A stretch of DNA of 45,000 nt from Chrysomallon squamiferum (GCA_012295275.1 CM022667.1:9245038-9290037); one strand, 5' to 3'. Counted from the stretch's first letter, positions 1 through 28,340 are shown. The notes: a model not told the origin generated them from the letters alone. A program made the numbers and translations.

Positions 1-100
1 AGTAGTAGTAGTAGTAGTTGTAGTTGTTGTTGTTGTTGTGGTGATACTATCACTGCTACACTATTACTGGTAGTGGTAGTAGTAGGAGTAGTAGTAGTAA

Positions 101-134
<34 letters not shown>

Positions 135-280
135 TGTGGTGATATTACCACTGCTACACTATTACTGGTAGTGATAGTAGTAGTAGTTGTAGTGGCAATA
201 GCAATAATGATATTGACGATCAAAATAATAACAATATCAATAGCAGTAGTAATAATAATAATAATGATGATGATGATCAT
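1..280. repeat. AGT/AAT trinucleotide microsatellite block
   Basis: The left edge is a degenerate trinucleotide array (AGT, TTG, AAT on the plus strand). It contains two near-identical copies of a segment around 'gtgatactatcactgctaca', starting near 41 and 139. The open frames here are low-complexity artefacts. I see no gene between 1 and 644. Confidence 0.85.
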
Positions 281-577
281 ATGACGATGATAACAATAAT
301 AATAAAGTTAAAGAATTTCTGGGTTTTTTTTTATTCAGTCAACAAAAAAGTAAAAATTATGTTAAAAGGTCTAGTCAATGATAACAATGACAACAACAGC
401 AACAACAAAAAGTAGTAGTAGTAGTGGTAGCTGTTGTTGCTTTAGCAGCAGCAACAGCAGCAGCATCAACGGTAGTAGTAGCAATAGAAATAGTGGCAGT
501 AATAATACAAAGATAATACTGGTAATACTGCGTTATGACCACCAGCCGGGTTTGATCCTAGACAGGTCGGTACACCA

Positions 578-616
578 GTCTCTCTCTCTGTCTGTCTGTC
601 TGTCTGTCTGTCTGTC
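578..616. repeat. (TCTG)n tetranucleotide microsatellite
   Basis: A short run of CT followed by about nine TCTG units lies just upstream of the splice acceptor at 643-644. It lies in the intron before the first visible exon of the plus-strand protease homologue and extends that intron's pyrimidine-rich character. Confidence 0.85.
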
Positions 617-644
617 AGTCCATCACGTTTGTGTGTTTCTACAG

Positions 645-979
645 ATCCTTTCACGAAGCTGCAGGAAGCCGACGTGTCTCTGATGTCAGCCAGAACGTGT
701 CGCGGAGTCCTCGCCATCCTGGCTGGCTTCAACTTGTTCAACATCACCCTGCCCGACGACGGCATCTGTACTGACCCTACAGGGGCCACGTCGTCCACTT
801 GCAACGTGAGTAAAGGCGCGCGCGCGCACGCACACCAAACGCGCACACAAAACGCGCACCCGTCTGATGAATGAGATATTGTTAACGAAATGTACGATGT
901 ACGAAAATGTCCTCATTCCGGCTAAATCTAATTTTTTTACCAGTCTGTCTGTCTGTCTATCAGTTTATCTATTTGTTTG

Positions 980-1076
<97 letters not shown>

Positions 1077-1257
1077 ATGTCTGTTTGTTCGTTTATTCCT
1101 GTATCTGTACTAATTTTTCTATTTTTCTCAGATTGATGAAGGTGGAATGTTGTTGTGCAAGGACCAGTCTAACCCAGACGCTGAGAACTGGGTGTTGGCG
1201 GGCGTCACCCATGGGACCCCTGCGACCCACGGGCACCTAACACGTTTATCAACGTAA
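645..1257 (+). CDS. C-terminal half of a trypsin-fold serine protease homologue; catalytic Ser replaced by Glu; frameshifted last exon
   Basis: Two exons are visible: 645-805 (acceptor ttctacag, donor gtgagt) and 1132 onward (acceptor ttttctcag), joined in phase 0. The first ends with DPTGATSSTCN and the second opens with IDEGGMLLCK. This is the position of the chymotrypsin-clan GDSGGPLVC block, so the nucleophile Ser is Glu and the oxyanion Gly is Ile. Downstream comes WVLAGVTHG, the usual post-Ser strand. Read as given, the frame stops at 1255-1257. Shifting by one base near 1234-1238 gives the typical C-terminal helix NTFINVTQNMEFIKANM, ending at the TAG at 1290-1292. Exon phases match the minus-strand gene at 2048-9167, so the two look like paralogues. 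The N-terminal exons lie outside the window. The Ser loss is seen directly; non-catalytic function is inferred. A recently broken gene is the alternative. Confidence 0.8.
983..1070. repeat. (CT)n microsatellite, 88 bp
   Basis: A pure CT run in the last intron (806-1131) of the plus-strand protease homologue, followed by a few GT units. Leu/Ser-repeat open frames here are not genes. Confidence 0.95.
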
Positions 1258-1375
1258 CGCAGAACATGGAGTTCATTAAAGCGAACATGTAGTCTGTAAC
1301 CAGAATGAGAATCGATGTCTACAATTTTTAATGTGTGTTCTTTTTTTTACTTGTTTGTGGACTGAATAGGGAAGC

Positions 1376-1381
1376 AATAAA
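1376..1381 (+). terminator. Polyadenylation signal AATAAA
   Basis: A canonical AATAAA lies 84 bp after the presumed original stop codon (1290-1292) of the plus-strand protease homologue. It fits a normal 3' UTR, which argues that 1292 rather than 1257 is the ancestral end. Confidence 0.55.
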
Positions 1382-1930
1382 TAAAAATAATTTAAAAATA
1401 CAAAAAGCATTTTGTTTTGTTCTTTGTTTTTTCTTTATAAAATCATTGCTGTTGTTTGTTATTTTGGTTTGTTTTGGGTTGTTGTTGTTTTTTGTTTTTT
1501 TTAGCAAAATTCCCCTCTGTTTATATCAATGAAAAAAAATATAAATTTAAAAAAAAATATATATATATATAATTATAATAATAAATAAATAAATAAAATA
1601 AATAAATTGAAAAATAACCAGTTTATGTCCAGTGTCTGTACTAATATGGCGTTAGAGATGTTTATTAGGTATCCTTCCCACATTTCAACCTGTTAAAACC
1701 TTTTTATTTTTTATAAACAGATATATATATATATATATATACTTGCATACATACATACATACATACATACATACATACAGATGGACAGACAGAAAGATAA
1801 ACGAATCAAACAAATACACAACAAAAATATTTACATAGGTAACTGTTTTATCTGAAAATAAAGAAAACAGCTGACAGTTTCACGTTGCTAGGTAACGAGT
1901 TTATTATAATGAGTAAGATCAGAGTAACGT
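1382..1930. other. Convergent intergenic spacer with AT repeats
   Basis: The region between the two convergent 3' ends holds poly-T and poly-A runs, short AT dinucleotide tracts at about 1557-1570 and 1721-1741, and a (CATA)n run near 1745-1780. No coding sequence is recognisable. Confidence 0.6.
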
Positions 1931-1938
1931 AATGTTGT

Positions 1939-1944
1939 TTTATT
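1939..1944 (-). terminator. Polyadenylation signal AATAAA (minus strand)
   Basis: The plus strand reads TTTATT, which is AATAAA on the minus strand, about 104 bp beyond the stop codon (2048-2050) of the minus-strand pseudoprotease. It is the nearest canonical signal and gives a short 3' UTR. Confidence 0.6.
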
Positions 1945-2047
1945 TTTTAAAACCGTGCCAAAAGAGCGAACACTTCTGAACAGAACTGCGCATGTACAAA
2001 ATATCTGATTGACAGGACCGGGGGCGTGGCTTTGAAGAGATTGACGT

Positions 2048-9167
<7,120 letters not shown>

Positions 9168-9219
9168 CTTGCGAATACCTTGCGGCTGGTTTGGGATACT
9201 CTGCGGAGAGTGTTTGGGG

Positions 9220-9227
9220 TTTATATA
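9220..9227 (-). promoter_or_regulatory. TATA box of the pseudoprotease gene
   Basis: The minus strand reads TATATAAA 53 bp upstream of the ATG at 9167. With a usual spacing of 25-30 bp the transcript would start near 9190-9195, giving a short 5' UTR. A strong TATA box suits a tissue-specific, highly expressed secreted product. Confidence 0.65.
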
Positions 9228-9436
9228 TCGGTTGAATATCGCGTTTTCGTCATCAGTCCATGAAAAGACAGATGGTCATTCAGAAGAAAAAAAAAAAAAA
9301 AAAAAAATCACGTTCTTCAGATGGCAACAGTATGTTTATTTAGGACAGTATATATATTAACTTAAAGTAAAATTAATATGAATAGTTATATTGTAGCGAT
9401 ATTACTGAAATAAAATTTTAATAGAAATAATTAATG

Positions 9437-9437
9437 A

Positions 9438-9481
<44 letters not shown>
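9437..9481. repeat. (CA)n microsatellite
   Basis: About 22 CA units just upstream of the pseudoprotease promoter. A second tract on the same strand, (GT)n, lies at about 9798-9837. Confidence 0.95.
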
Positions 9482-9484
<3 letters not shown>

Positions 9485-9637
9485 TCGTCAATATAATCTT
9501 TCTCATCTGGTTGTAAAAATAATAATTATTATTATGTTTTACGATGTTTTTCAATACTTTATGAGCTAGGAGGATCTTGTAAATGTTTGAAGAAATTAGA
9601 AATGATATCACATCTATCTATCAGTCTATTTTTATAT

Positions 9638-9667
9638 GTGTCTGTCTGTCTGTCTGTCTGTCTGTAC

Positions 9668-9735
<68 letters not shown>
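9638..9735. repeat. (TCTG)n(ATCT)n compound tetranucleotide array
   Basis: About six TCTG units are followed by about eighteen ATCT units. The Tyr/Leu/Ser repeat frames over it are not genes. Confidence 0.95.
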
Positions 9736-9736
<1 letters not shown>

Positions 9737-9803
9737 ACACTTCCTTCTTAATTGATTCATTCATATTTATCTTCTTTTTTAACAATAAAATGTGTTTATG
9801 TGT

Positions 9804-9842
<39 letters not shown>

Positions 9843-9918
9843 TTTAATTCATTTTACGTCTTTATTATTCTTGTCACTTTGCGCACATTTTGTGCGGGGA
9901 AAAGATTTCTTTTGCGCC

Positions 9919-10028
9919 GCACGTGAAGAACATGTCGTCAGCACGTGCTGTCAACGAAAATACAGTTATCTGTAACGGTTCCTGAAATTAACCGTAAGTC
10001 ACGTGCACACGCTGTACGTGCGTCATCA
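9919..10028. promoter_or_regulatory. Cluster of CACGTG / RCGTG motifs
   Basis: Three perfect CACGTG palindromes lie at 9920-9925, 9942-9947 and 10000-10005, with a further TACGTGCGTCATCA at about 10015-10028. CACGTG is the E-box of bHLH factors, and RCGTG is the core of hypoxia response elements. The cluster is 750-860 bp upstream of the pseudoprotease ATG. Enhancer function is inference. Confidence 0.4.
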
Positions 10029-10421
10029 TAGAAACACGCACGCCTTGTTCTGAGCACGCATTTTTATTTACTGTTTGCTTCTCGCACCTGTTGTTTACTC
10101 TGTGAATCCTTCGCTTGTTTTCTGGCCACACAGACTTATTTTCCCTTCAACAAAGAAAAAGAAAAAAAGAAGAAGAAAGGAGACAATAGATAAAAATGTT
10201 TGGTTTCAACGGATTATTTTCTAGCTAGGTAAATTTGTTGGTGTTTTTTTTTTTTTTTTTTTTTTCGTTCTACCAAGAAAGGACACCAATAATGAAATTT
10301 AGGTTCCAAACGTTTAATTTTATGGTGCACTTACATTATTTAATAAGGAAAAGAAATAATTAAACTATGCATAACGTCATATCTTAAATATCTTCGATTA
10401 AGTAATAGGTTTTTTTTGGTT

Positions 10422-10617
10422 TTTATTAAGTACGAGCTAGAGATCTTTTATTAAGTAACAGCTAGCAATCTTTTATTAAATAACAGCTAGCATCTTTTAT
10501 TAAGTAACAGCTAGGAATCTTTTAAGTAACATCTATGAATTTTTTTTTTAGTAAAAGCTAGAAATCTTTTAAGTAACATCTAGGGATCTTTTAAATAACA
10601 GTTAGGGATTTTTTTTC
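10422..10617. repeat. Degenerate tandem repeat, about eight copies of 21-25 bp
   Basis: Copies follow the pattern TTATTAAGTAACAGCTAG then AATCTT, with small substitutions such as CATCTATG, AAAGCTAGA and CAGTTAGGG. Units become shorter and more diverged toward the right. This is a minisatellite rather than a dinucleotide run. Confidence 0.8.
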
Positions 10618-11690
10618 TACCTGTACCTTTCTCCTGATAGGAAAAATCAAACTTGTTCTGGTACACTAGTCGTAGCGGGAAACAGGCGAAAAGAAGAGAA
10701 TTTGTATTTGTGGTTCACTAACATTAACGTGCATTTGTAGATTATTAGCCTTAATTCTTTCAGCTCACAGGCAAACATTTCGTAAAAAAAAAAAAAAAAA
10801 AAAAAAAAAACCATCACATTCAAGTGAAGTACAGTATTTGAAGGACGGACAGTTACATAAAATGCTGAAAACGAAAGTACAATTAATTTTAAAGAAACAT
10901 TCCATTCTGAACACACAACGGGTATGCTAGTTTAAACTTTTGCTGTTTTTCTCCAGTAATATTTCTCGGAAATAATCTGCTTCATTCTGTTGGATAAAGG
11001 ACGTTTCAAAATAAAGTGAGAATCATTTTCTGACACTGAATCGGTTTAAGTAAGATGATTAAAAATTAAAGCAGTTCACTTCACTGTGTGAAATCTCGAC
11101 ATTTTTTATTTAATTAAATCAGTTAAAATCAGTTATAACTTTGTTAAGAAAGAGTCAAATCGACATTTAGGTGTTTACTGAAAACTATTAAATTTCGCAA
11201 TTTCAGAGCAATGTAAACAATAATTACAGGATTCAGCGAACAACTTGCTTTATTGAATTGTATCGTCTTAGCAGAAAAAAAGAAAAAGAAAAAAAAAAAA
11301 AAATTACATGGCGACACAGCAACACTAGATAATCTAATAAAACAAAATAATGAATTTTCTAGACTGTTACATCTTATTAGTAGTAAGGTGACCATGCATG
11401 AAAACAGATTAGTTACTTGTTTGATGATTTACAATGTTATATCGTAAATGAAACTCCGAGACCTAAAATAGATTTTATTTGTACCGAAACAGAATTTCAT
11501 AAATCTGCATGGTACAACATGTAGGAGAAGATGTCGAATGTTATAACATATAAATCTGTCTAGTTACGGGTTCGAAACTCGACATCGTCAATTAAATTAT
11601 CATCAAAGAAGATACAGTTTTTATTTATTTATCTCTTTTTTTTTTTTTTTTTTTTTTAATATTCATTCCACATAATTTCTTTTTCTTCTT

Positions 11691-11721
<31 letters not shown>

Positions 11722-12517
11722 TTATTATTATTACTGTTATTATTACATTTTATTGTTAAGTATTTATTTATTTAATTTTTTATTTATTTATTACTATTAC
11801 CTTTTTAATTTTAGGAATATTTGTGATATAAATAAGCGACAAAGGGTGGATCAAAAAGGTTAAAAAAAAAAAAAAAAAAGTATTTATTTTCGTGTTTAAT
11901 TTTTAAATATTTACATTTAGGGCGAAGCTGTTGAAAGTGTTATGCAATGTTTAACTAATATGATGTTACAACCATCAATCTATGTAATGTTTCTTCACAG
12001 ACGTAGTAGTAGTTGTTGTTATTCTTATCAACGCCATCGTCACTACAACTACGGCTAATATTATTATCATTATTAGTAACACTAGTATTATTTACTACTA
12101 CTACTACTACTGATGTTATTATTACTACCACTACCACTACCACCACCACTATTATTATTATTGTTGTTGTTGTTGTTGTATTTGTTGTTGTTATTATTAT
12201 TATCCTTCTTGTTATTATTTATTTATTGTTGATACTATTTTATGCATTACATTTTATTATTTTATTATTATTAGTAGTAGTAGTACTAGTAGTAGTATTT
12301 ATTTATTTATTTATTTATACAGTACTCAACAAAACTATATCAGTTACCATTATCAACATCTTTATTGTTCTGACAGTGGATGTCGTTATAACAACGTTGG
12401 AGATATAAAAATCAATAGCAGAAAGAAACGTGAACAGTGGACGCACCTATACGACAGATGTTTCGTGATCAAAACTTCAGACCAACGAAGAAAGCTGGCT
12501 TCAGCATTTGTCGTTAG
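10618..12517. other. Intergenic, no gene recognised
   Basis: AT-rich unique DNA with poly-A/T runs (10784-10811, 11638-11657, 11862-11879), a (CTT)n run at 11681-11720 and ATT/ACT trinucleotide runs at 12003-12320. A possible tRNA-type B box (GGGTTCGAAACTC) sits at 11568-11580 without a foldable tRNA around it. Confidence 0.5.
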
Positions 12518-12525
12518 TATAAAAA
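12518..12525 (+). promoter_or_regulatory. Possible TATA box
   Basis: TATAAAAA lies in a locally GC-richer stretch about 78 bp upstream of the possible exon at 12603. It may be a core promoter, but no start codon or transcript can be tied to it. Confidence 0.25.
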
Positions 12526-12602
12526 CACGCCTTCACTTTCATCCCAACTAAAACACGTTTCAGAGACCTTTTCTTTTTTTTTCTTTTTTTTTTTTCTTAA
12601 AG

Positions 12603-12745
12603 TACGCACCCTCTGACCTGCCCAATGAGGAAACAAGGTTCAAGGATTACGACGGAAATGTGTCTGCAAGATTAAAACTAATTTTCTTTCGCTTCAGTAT
12701 CTGTTTAGTATCGCAGACCATCCTGAAAATAACAAATCGCGCTTT
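12603..12745 (+). CDS. Possible orphan exon
   Basis: A long, nearly pure pyrimidine tract and a cttaaag acceptor precede 12603, and a good donor (gtaaga) follows 12745. The intervening frame is open and begins YAPSDLPNEETRFKDYDG, which looks protein-like. Its second half (KLIFFRFSICLV) looks less so. It lacks a start codon and I could not find partner exons or name a family. Chance is a real possibility. Confidence 0.22.
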
Positions 12746-12879
12746 GTAAGAAAGGAGACGAGATTCGGGTCGTTAGGACTTTTTGTGTCAGTAGGCAGGT
12801 TAGACTAGCTTCTTTGTTCATTTCCCTTGTAATTTTATACCTGATGTTTAAAGCATCAACTCTTTACCTGACTTGAAGT

Positions 12880-12896
12880 GGGGGGAGGGGAGGGGT
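12880..12896 (+). other. G-quadruplex-capable G-rich run
   Basis: The plus strand has three to four closely spaced G runs (GGGGGGAGGGGAGGGG). This is a plausible intramolecular G4 in intergenic DNA. Confidence 0.45.
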
Positions 12897-13080
12897 GTCC
12901 CGTCCAGGTTGAAAGGCTTTGTCGACTAGTTTGTCAGACACAGAGTAGTTTTAGGGCTCGTTATTTAAGTACAAGGTCTGAACTGTGTGTGGGGATGTTC
13001 GGTCATTTCATGTTGATACCGAGAAATTGAAATACGTAGATAACAATAACAGTAATAATAAAAGATAATGATAAAATAAT

Positions 13081-13083
13081 AAT

Positions 13084-13132
<49 letters not shown>

Positions 13133-13165
13133 GATAAAAAATAATAATAATAATAATAATAAGAA
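13081..13165. repeat. (AAT)n microsatellite
   Basis: An AAT run with one ATAGATAAAA interruption, in intergenic DNA between the pseudoprotease and alpha-kinase loci. Confidence 0.9.
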
Positions 13166-13502
13166 GAAGTATATAATAAGTATGTAATGTTTGGAATTTA
13201 AAACCCAGAATAAAGGAGAGTTTTGTAAATTAATTTAACTTATTTAGTTTCTCGTGTGTTTATCTGTAGTTGCAGTACATGTAGACACAATTAGATTTGT
13301 TGTACGTATAATCGCACCCTTCAAAGTACATCATCAATTACGAGGTGTGCAGACGACATCGACAATGACATGCGTCGTTGTCCCTTTAGAAATGATAAAA
13401 ATAAATCAATATATTTCTCTGTCGTTGCTATGAGGACGACTTAATCCAGTTAGTTAGCATCAACACAGACAGAAGACGCAATTCCTGTCTCATCAGTGGC
13501 GT

Positions 13503-13651
<149 letters not shown>

Positions 13652-13767
13652 ACCAGTTTATATCATTTTTTTTCTCTCTCTCAAGATACCAATACAATTA
13701 AAAAAAAGAATATCATCAAATTACGATTTTTATTTTTATGTACGTTAATTATATTTTGATTCACGTC

Positions 13768-13770
<3 letters not shown>

Positions 13771-13851
<81 letters not shown>
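13771..13851. repeat. (CT)n microsatellite, 81 bp
   Basis: The second CT array of a direct pair with 13505-13647. Confidence 0.97.
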
Positions 13852-13854
<3 letters not shown>

Positions 13855-14701
13855 ATTTTCAGTGTATATCACGCTTGCTGAGTTTCTATTTTTCCGCCAC
13901 CTGTGACACGCGGCATATTTTAATATTTCACTGAAACGACGCACCCAGTGAAAAGTTAACCTACAACATTCCTGTCCAGCGGACAGGCGGTCACGCCCAC
14001 GGACACTGCGAGTGTACACAAATATAAATAAATACATTTTTAATCATTCCGGATTGTTTTCCTTATTACGCGTCATCACCATTTGATGTTTCAACGCGGT
14101 GACGTCATACCACTGTGTTATAATTCTGAGAAGCTTTAATTGGTCACCAAGCAATGGATTTTATTTTAATCTCACGAGTTATCTCGCTTTGTTCATATTT
14201 CTTTCTCATTAAACTAAAAGCAATAACATACTGATATAAAAGGAAGACGTAGATTTAGCAATTACTGTCTCATGTAGAATAATGCTGTCTGTTGTTTGTA
14301 TTCGAAAATACTTGTTTTTGTGAATCCAAAGCGTACTCTCGTCATTATCATTTTGTATCCAAAACATCGACTATTTCTAAACCAACACTGAATGCTGTTA
14401 AACAGTTTTTACTGCATCATCAACAACAACAGCTGATACTGCAGTTCTTTTACTACACTTAAAATTACTACTACTTCTACTGCTACAGCTAATAGGTCTA
14501 TTACTACTAATATTCGAATTCCTTTACTAAACTTAGTATTGTCACCAATATTACCATGAATACGTGAATGGTTCGTACTACTATCATTACTGTTTCTAAT
14601 AGTATACTACTATTATTATTACTACTATTCTTACTGCTGCTACTAATACTACTACTGATATTGCCAATACTATAACTAATGAAAAACTAACAAACAACAA
14701 C

Positions 14702-14750
<49 letters not shown>

Positions 14751-16032
14751 TAAATAAATAAATAAATAAATAGATAAATAAATACGTTTACAAACGTTTT
14801 CAAAAAACCTAAAAATATCTTTAAAAAAAAAACCCACCTAAAATACAAATACATTTAAAAAAAAAAAAAAAAAATTAAAAAAAGAGAAAAATTAAAATAA
14901 TAATAATAATAAAATTAAAAAAGAAATGTCAAACGTAACTACATACTAACTTTTACGTCACTGAGTACACACACTTAAAGCTGTATGTGGTGTAGGTAAA
15001 CACAGTTATATTATCCATTGCCCTGAACGTGTTTGAACAAAATAAAACTGTAAATGTTTATTGTGTCTACATATACTGGGCGTATTCTTGTACTAAAGTT
15101 TGCTAATGTTATTTCTCAAATACAGGTAAATCAATTTAACTTGACGACGCCTAAAGAAAACTGGGAATTTCTTTTAAAAATATTTTTTGATGATGATAGT
15201 AAATTTAATGATGACGGTGGTGGTGGTAGTGTTGTTGATGGTGTTGCTGAAGATACTAATGATGATGATGTGATAATGATTAGTGATGATAATGGTGATG
15301 ATAAAACAATGATAATAATTATTATTATGATACCGATAATTATGAAGTTGATAGCGCCGATGATGAAGATGATAATATGTTGATATTATTATTATTACTT
15401 ACTGTTACTGCTACTACTACTTTTTTTATATATGACTTAAACTAAATGTCTTTTTCATTATTACTGTAGCATTGCTACCCAAAAATAAATAAATAAATAA
15501 ATAAATAAAAATAATAATAATAATAATAATAATCCACTTCGTTTTGTTTAATTTCACTTTCACTTTTTTCTTCTGCTAAATCAAATAGACAATACAGTTT
15601 CTAAAACTTGAATATCAATTAATAATAGTAGTAGTAGTGACAGTCGCGTTAGTGCATGTATGACATTTGCGTGTGTGCGTCGTGTCACTGATTTTGACCC
15701 GGTACATGCAGTATCGGGGAAAACCGCTAATATTATCTAGCGTTATTCAAATTAATAATGGAAATAAAATAATACAATGAAATAAGAACTGTTGAATGAT
15801 AATGAGAAACATATTCTATCATTTTAAACAAAAATACTGCTATTTGTCATTGTCTATATATATATACGGGTTTTTTAACAACGGATACGAAAATTACGCT
15901 TGTGGTATTTCCTCGTGTATTCTAGTCATCGGTGAACACGACCCAATGACGAATATGTTCCTAATATGGAAAATGACGTCAGAGGCGAACACCGCACCCA
16001 GACGGCAACGAGGCAATCGATAGTAACATTAG
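13852..16032. other. Intergenic, no gene recognised
   Basis: Mostly unique AT-rich DNA. It has ACT/AAT trinucleotide runs at 14460-14760, poly-A at 14850-14872, a GAT-rich low-complexity stretch at 15186-15380 and an AAT run at 15505-15531. A TATATATATA stretch at about 15855-15866 and the rising GC content toward 16030 could mark the promoter of the alpha-kinase locus. Confidence 0.45.
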
Positions 16033-16077
16033 AACACACTGCCGATAGAAGGGCTTCGTTACGGTCGAGTTTTCACA

Positions 16078-16805
16078 ATGTTCCTGGTCAGGAACAAGAC
16101 TTCGAACGGATCGTTTAGTGTGAAAGACCACGAACTCTATCACGCGAGTTTTTCGTCTTTGCCGTGTAAGAAAGGAGAACGAAAACACGTGTACGCCGGC
16201 GTTTACACGGAACCGGCGAGCGGAAAGGAACGAACGTTTTAGTGAAGGTTTTCAAACGAAAAGACGCGACGGAGACACTGTGTTCGGACGAGTTGGAACG
16301 GTACAAGAAGGCGCAGGCTCTGGCGAGGACCTTTAACAGGCTGGTGCCAAGCGCTCAGGACAAGATAGAATTCACGATTCCTCTCGTGGTTCCCGTCGAC
16401 AAAGTGGCTTTAACGAACTACGTGAGTCGGTGCAAGTGCAAAGTGTCGACGAAGGAATGTGTGCTTATCGAGGAGAACCTGGGCAGAGATTTTAAAGAGT
16501 TTATAGAAAAAGACGGAACCTCGGTCTCGGTCGACCCGTCGTGCTTGGACGCTTACGTACATTATTCTTATCACAAGAGCGGAGGGAAGCTGATAGTGGT
16601 GGGTCTGAGAGGGGTGGAAACGGACAGCGGGTACAAACTCTCTTGTCCCGTCATTCATTCGCACGCGCAGACGTACGGAGAGGCGGACGGCGGGGAAGAG
16701 GGGATCACGAAGGCGTTCGAACACCACAGATGCACGAACTTGTGTTACGCCCTGGACCGCCCTGCGAAACAGTCTGTTTCCACTCTGAAAGCGAACGAGA
16801 GCTAA
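16078..16805 (+). CDS. Intronless alpha-kinase (eEF2K/TRPM7-type) domain protein, predicted pseudokinase, one-base frameshift
   Basis: Two overlapping frames make one alpha-kinase domain. Frame 1 (ATG 16078 to TAG about 16240) holds the glycine-rich start, KGERKHVYAGVYT. Frame 2 continues with LVKVFKRKDATETL, which contains the ATP-site Lys, and runs to the TAA at 16803. Joining needs one extra T in the TTTT run at about 16228-16232. Later landmarks are YVHYSYHKSGGKLIVV, the YGEADGG loop, and the zinc site of an upstream His (CPVIHS) plus HRCTNLC. The D-x-Q-G motif reads GLRG (16602-16613), so the catalytic Asp is Gly. The TDP metal Asp reads SCP (Cys at 16644). Zinc ligands are kept while both acidic catalytic residues are gone, so it is probably inactive. 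No introns are seen; it could be a retrocopy or one exon of a larger gene. Family assignment is firm; expression and function are unknown. Confidence 0.78.
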
Positions 16806-21041
<4,236 letters not shown>

Positions 21042-21310
21042 GTTGATTTCAAGTAGAAAAGAAATATCACGAAATGAATACAGCGCTTGTATATCTATAT
21101 CACACATTTCATCAATCAATATAAATTTATTAGTCACAAGAGTCAGTAATAAGCAGAAAATAACTTAATTAATTACAGGCATTCACACACACAAAAATAA
21201 ACTTACCGTAGGGAAAATAATCAATTTTTTAGTGACTAGCATTAGATCAACCATGAGAATAAATATCCGTTTGGACAGAAGGAAGAGAAAGAGTGTGAGA
21301 CAGTGAGGGA

Positions 21311-24082
<2,772 letters not shown>

Positions 24083-24146
<64 letters not shown>

Positions 24147-24158
24147 ACACACACACAT
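24083..24158. repeat. (CA)n microsatellite
   Basis: About 37 CA units with one GA interruption, followed by AT dinucleotides. It lies about 300 bp beyond the tandem repeat at the 3' end of the sulfatase gene. Confidence 0.95.
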
Positions 24159-24404
24159 ATCTATATATATATATGTATATATATATCCTTTTCTATCAAG
24201 CGGCTGAATTAAAATTAAAAATAAATATTTCAATAGTATGAATGAATACCTATACCTTTTCTACCTTTTCTAGATAAAACACTGTGTGTCTTTTGTGTGT
24301 TCAAATATGCAACCTAGGTCGCTTTAAACTATCTTAATTTTTTTCATATCAAATACATTTATACATTTTCACTATTAAAAATAGGACGATACGTTAAAAA
24401 TAAA

Positions 24405-24448
<44 letters not shown>

Positions 24449-24451
24449 TTC

Positions 24452-24774
24452 ATTAAAACCTACTTTAAACTTTATTTCCCTTTCTTCTTTTCAACCATGA
24501 CAGCTACAAAAAGCTCAGTAATATTAACTAAAACCTAATTTAAATATGATTTCTCCTTCATCGTTTCAACCATTAACATCTCGAAAAGGTCAGTAATATT
24601 GACTAAAACCTAATTTAAATATTATATCTCTTTCATCATTTCAACCATTAACATCATTAAAAGCTCAGTAATATTTACTAAAACCTAATTTAAATATTAT
24701 TTCTCTTTCATCATTTCAACCATCAAACATCTACAAAAAGCTCAGTAATATTGACTAAGAACCTAATTTAAATG

Positions 24775-24782
<8 letters not shown>
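24452..24782 (-). repeat. 75-bp tandem repeat, about 4.4 copies, overlapping the sulfatase stop codon
   Basis: Copies start at 24452, 24527, 24602, 24677 and 24754 (partial), with lengths 75, 75, 75 and 77. Each opens with ACTAAAACCTAATTTAAAT and ends near CTCAGTAATATTG. The partial last copy runs into the coding region, and its TTA at 24775-24777 is the stop codon of the sulfatase. The array therefore seems to have grown from the 3' end of the gene and now forms its 3' UTR. Confidence 0.9.
24471..24476 (-). terminator. Polyadenylation signal AATAAA in the outermost repeat copy
   Basis: The plus strand reads TTTATT, which is AATAAA on the minus strand, about 300 bp after the sulfatase stop. 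Only the outermost, most diverged 75-bp copy has it; the others read TTATTT or similar at this place. If used, the whole tandem array is 3' UTR. Confidence 0.4.
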
Positions 24783-28327
<3,545 letters not shown>

Positions 28328-28340
28328 GTTTCTGAAAGAG

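Noticed and set aside
535-575. B-box-like GGTTTGATCC upstream of the first exon
   Set aside because: There is no A box at a suitable distance and no stem pairing.
983-1070. Open frames of Leu-Ser or Arg-Glu repeats over CT/GA arrays (here and at 2290, 7767, 13505, 17954, 19069, 20928, 21311, 26321, 33566, 39271, 42900)
   Set aside because: Dinucleotide repeats are open in every frame; there are no flanking coding signals and both strands are equally open.
11500-11600. Possible tRNA gene with B box GGGTTCGAAACTC
   Set aside because: No matching acceptor, D or anticodon stems could be paired around it; it is at best a decayed tRNA-like repeat.
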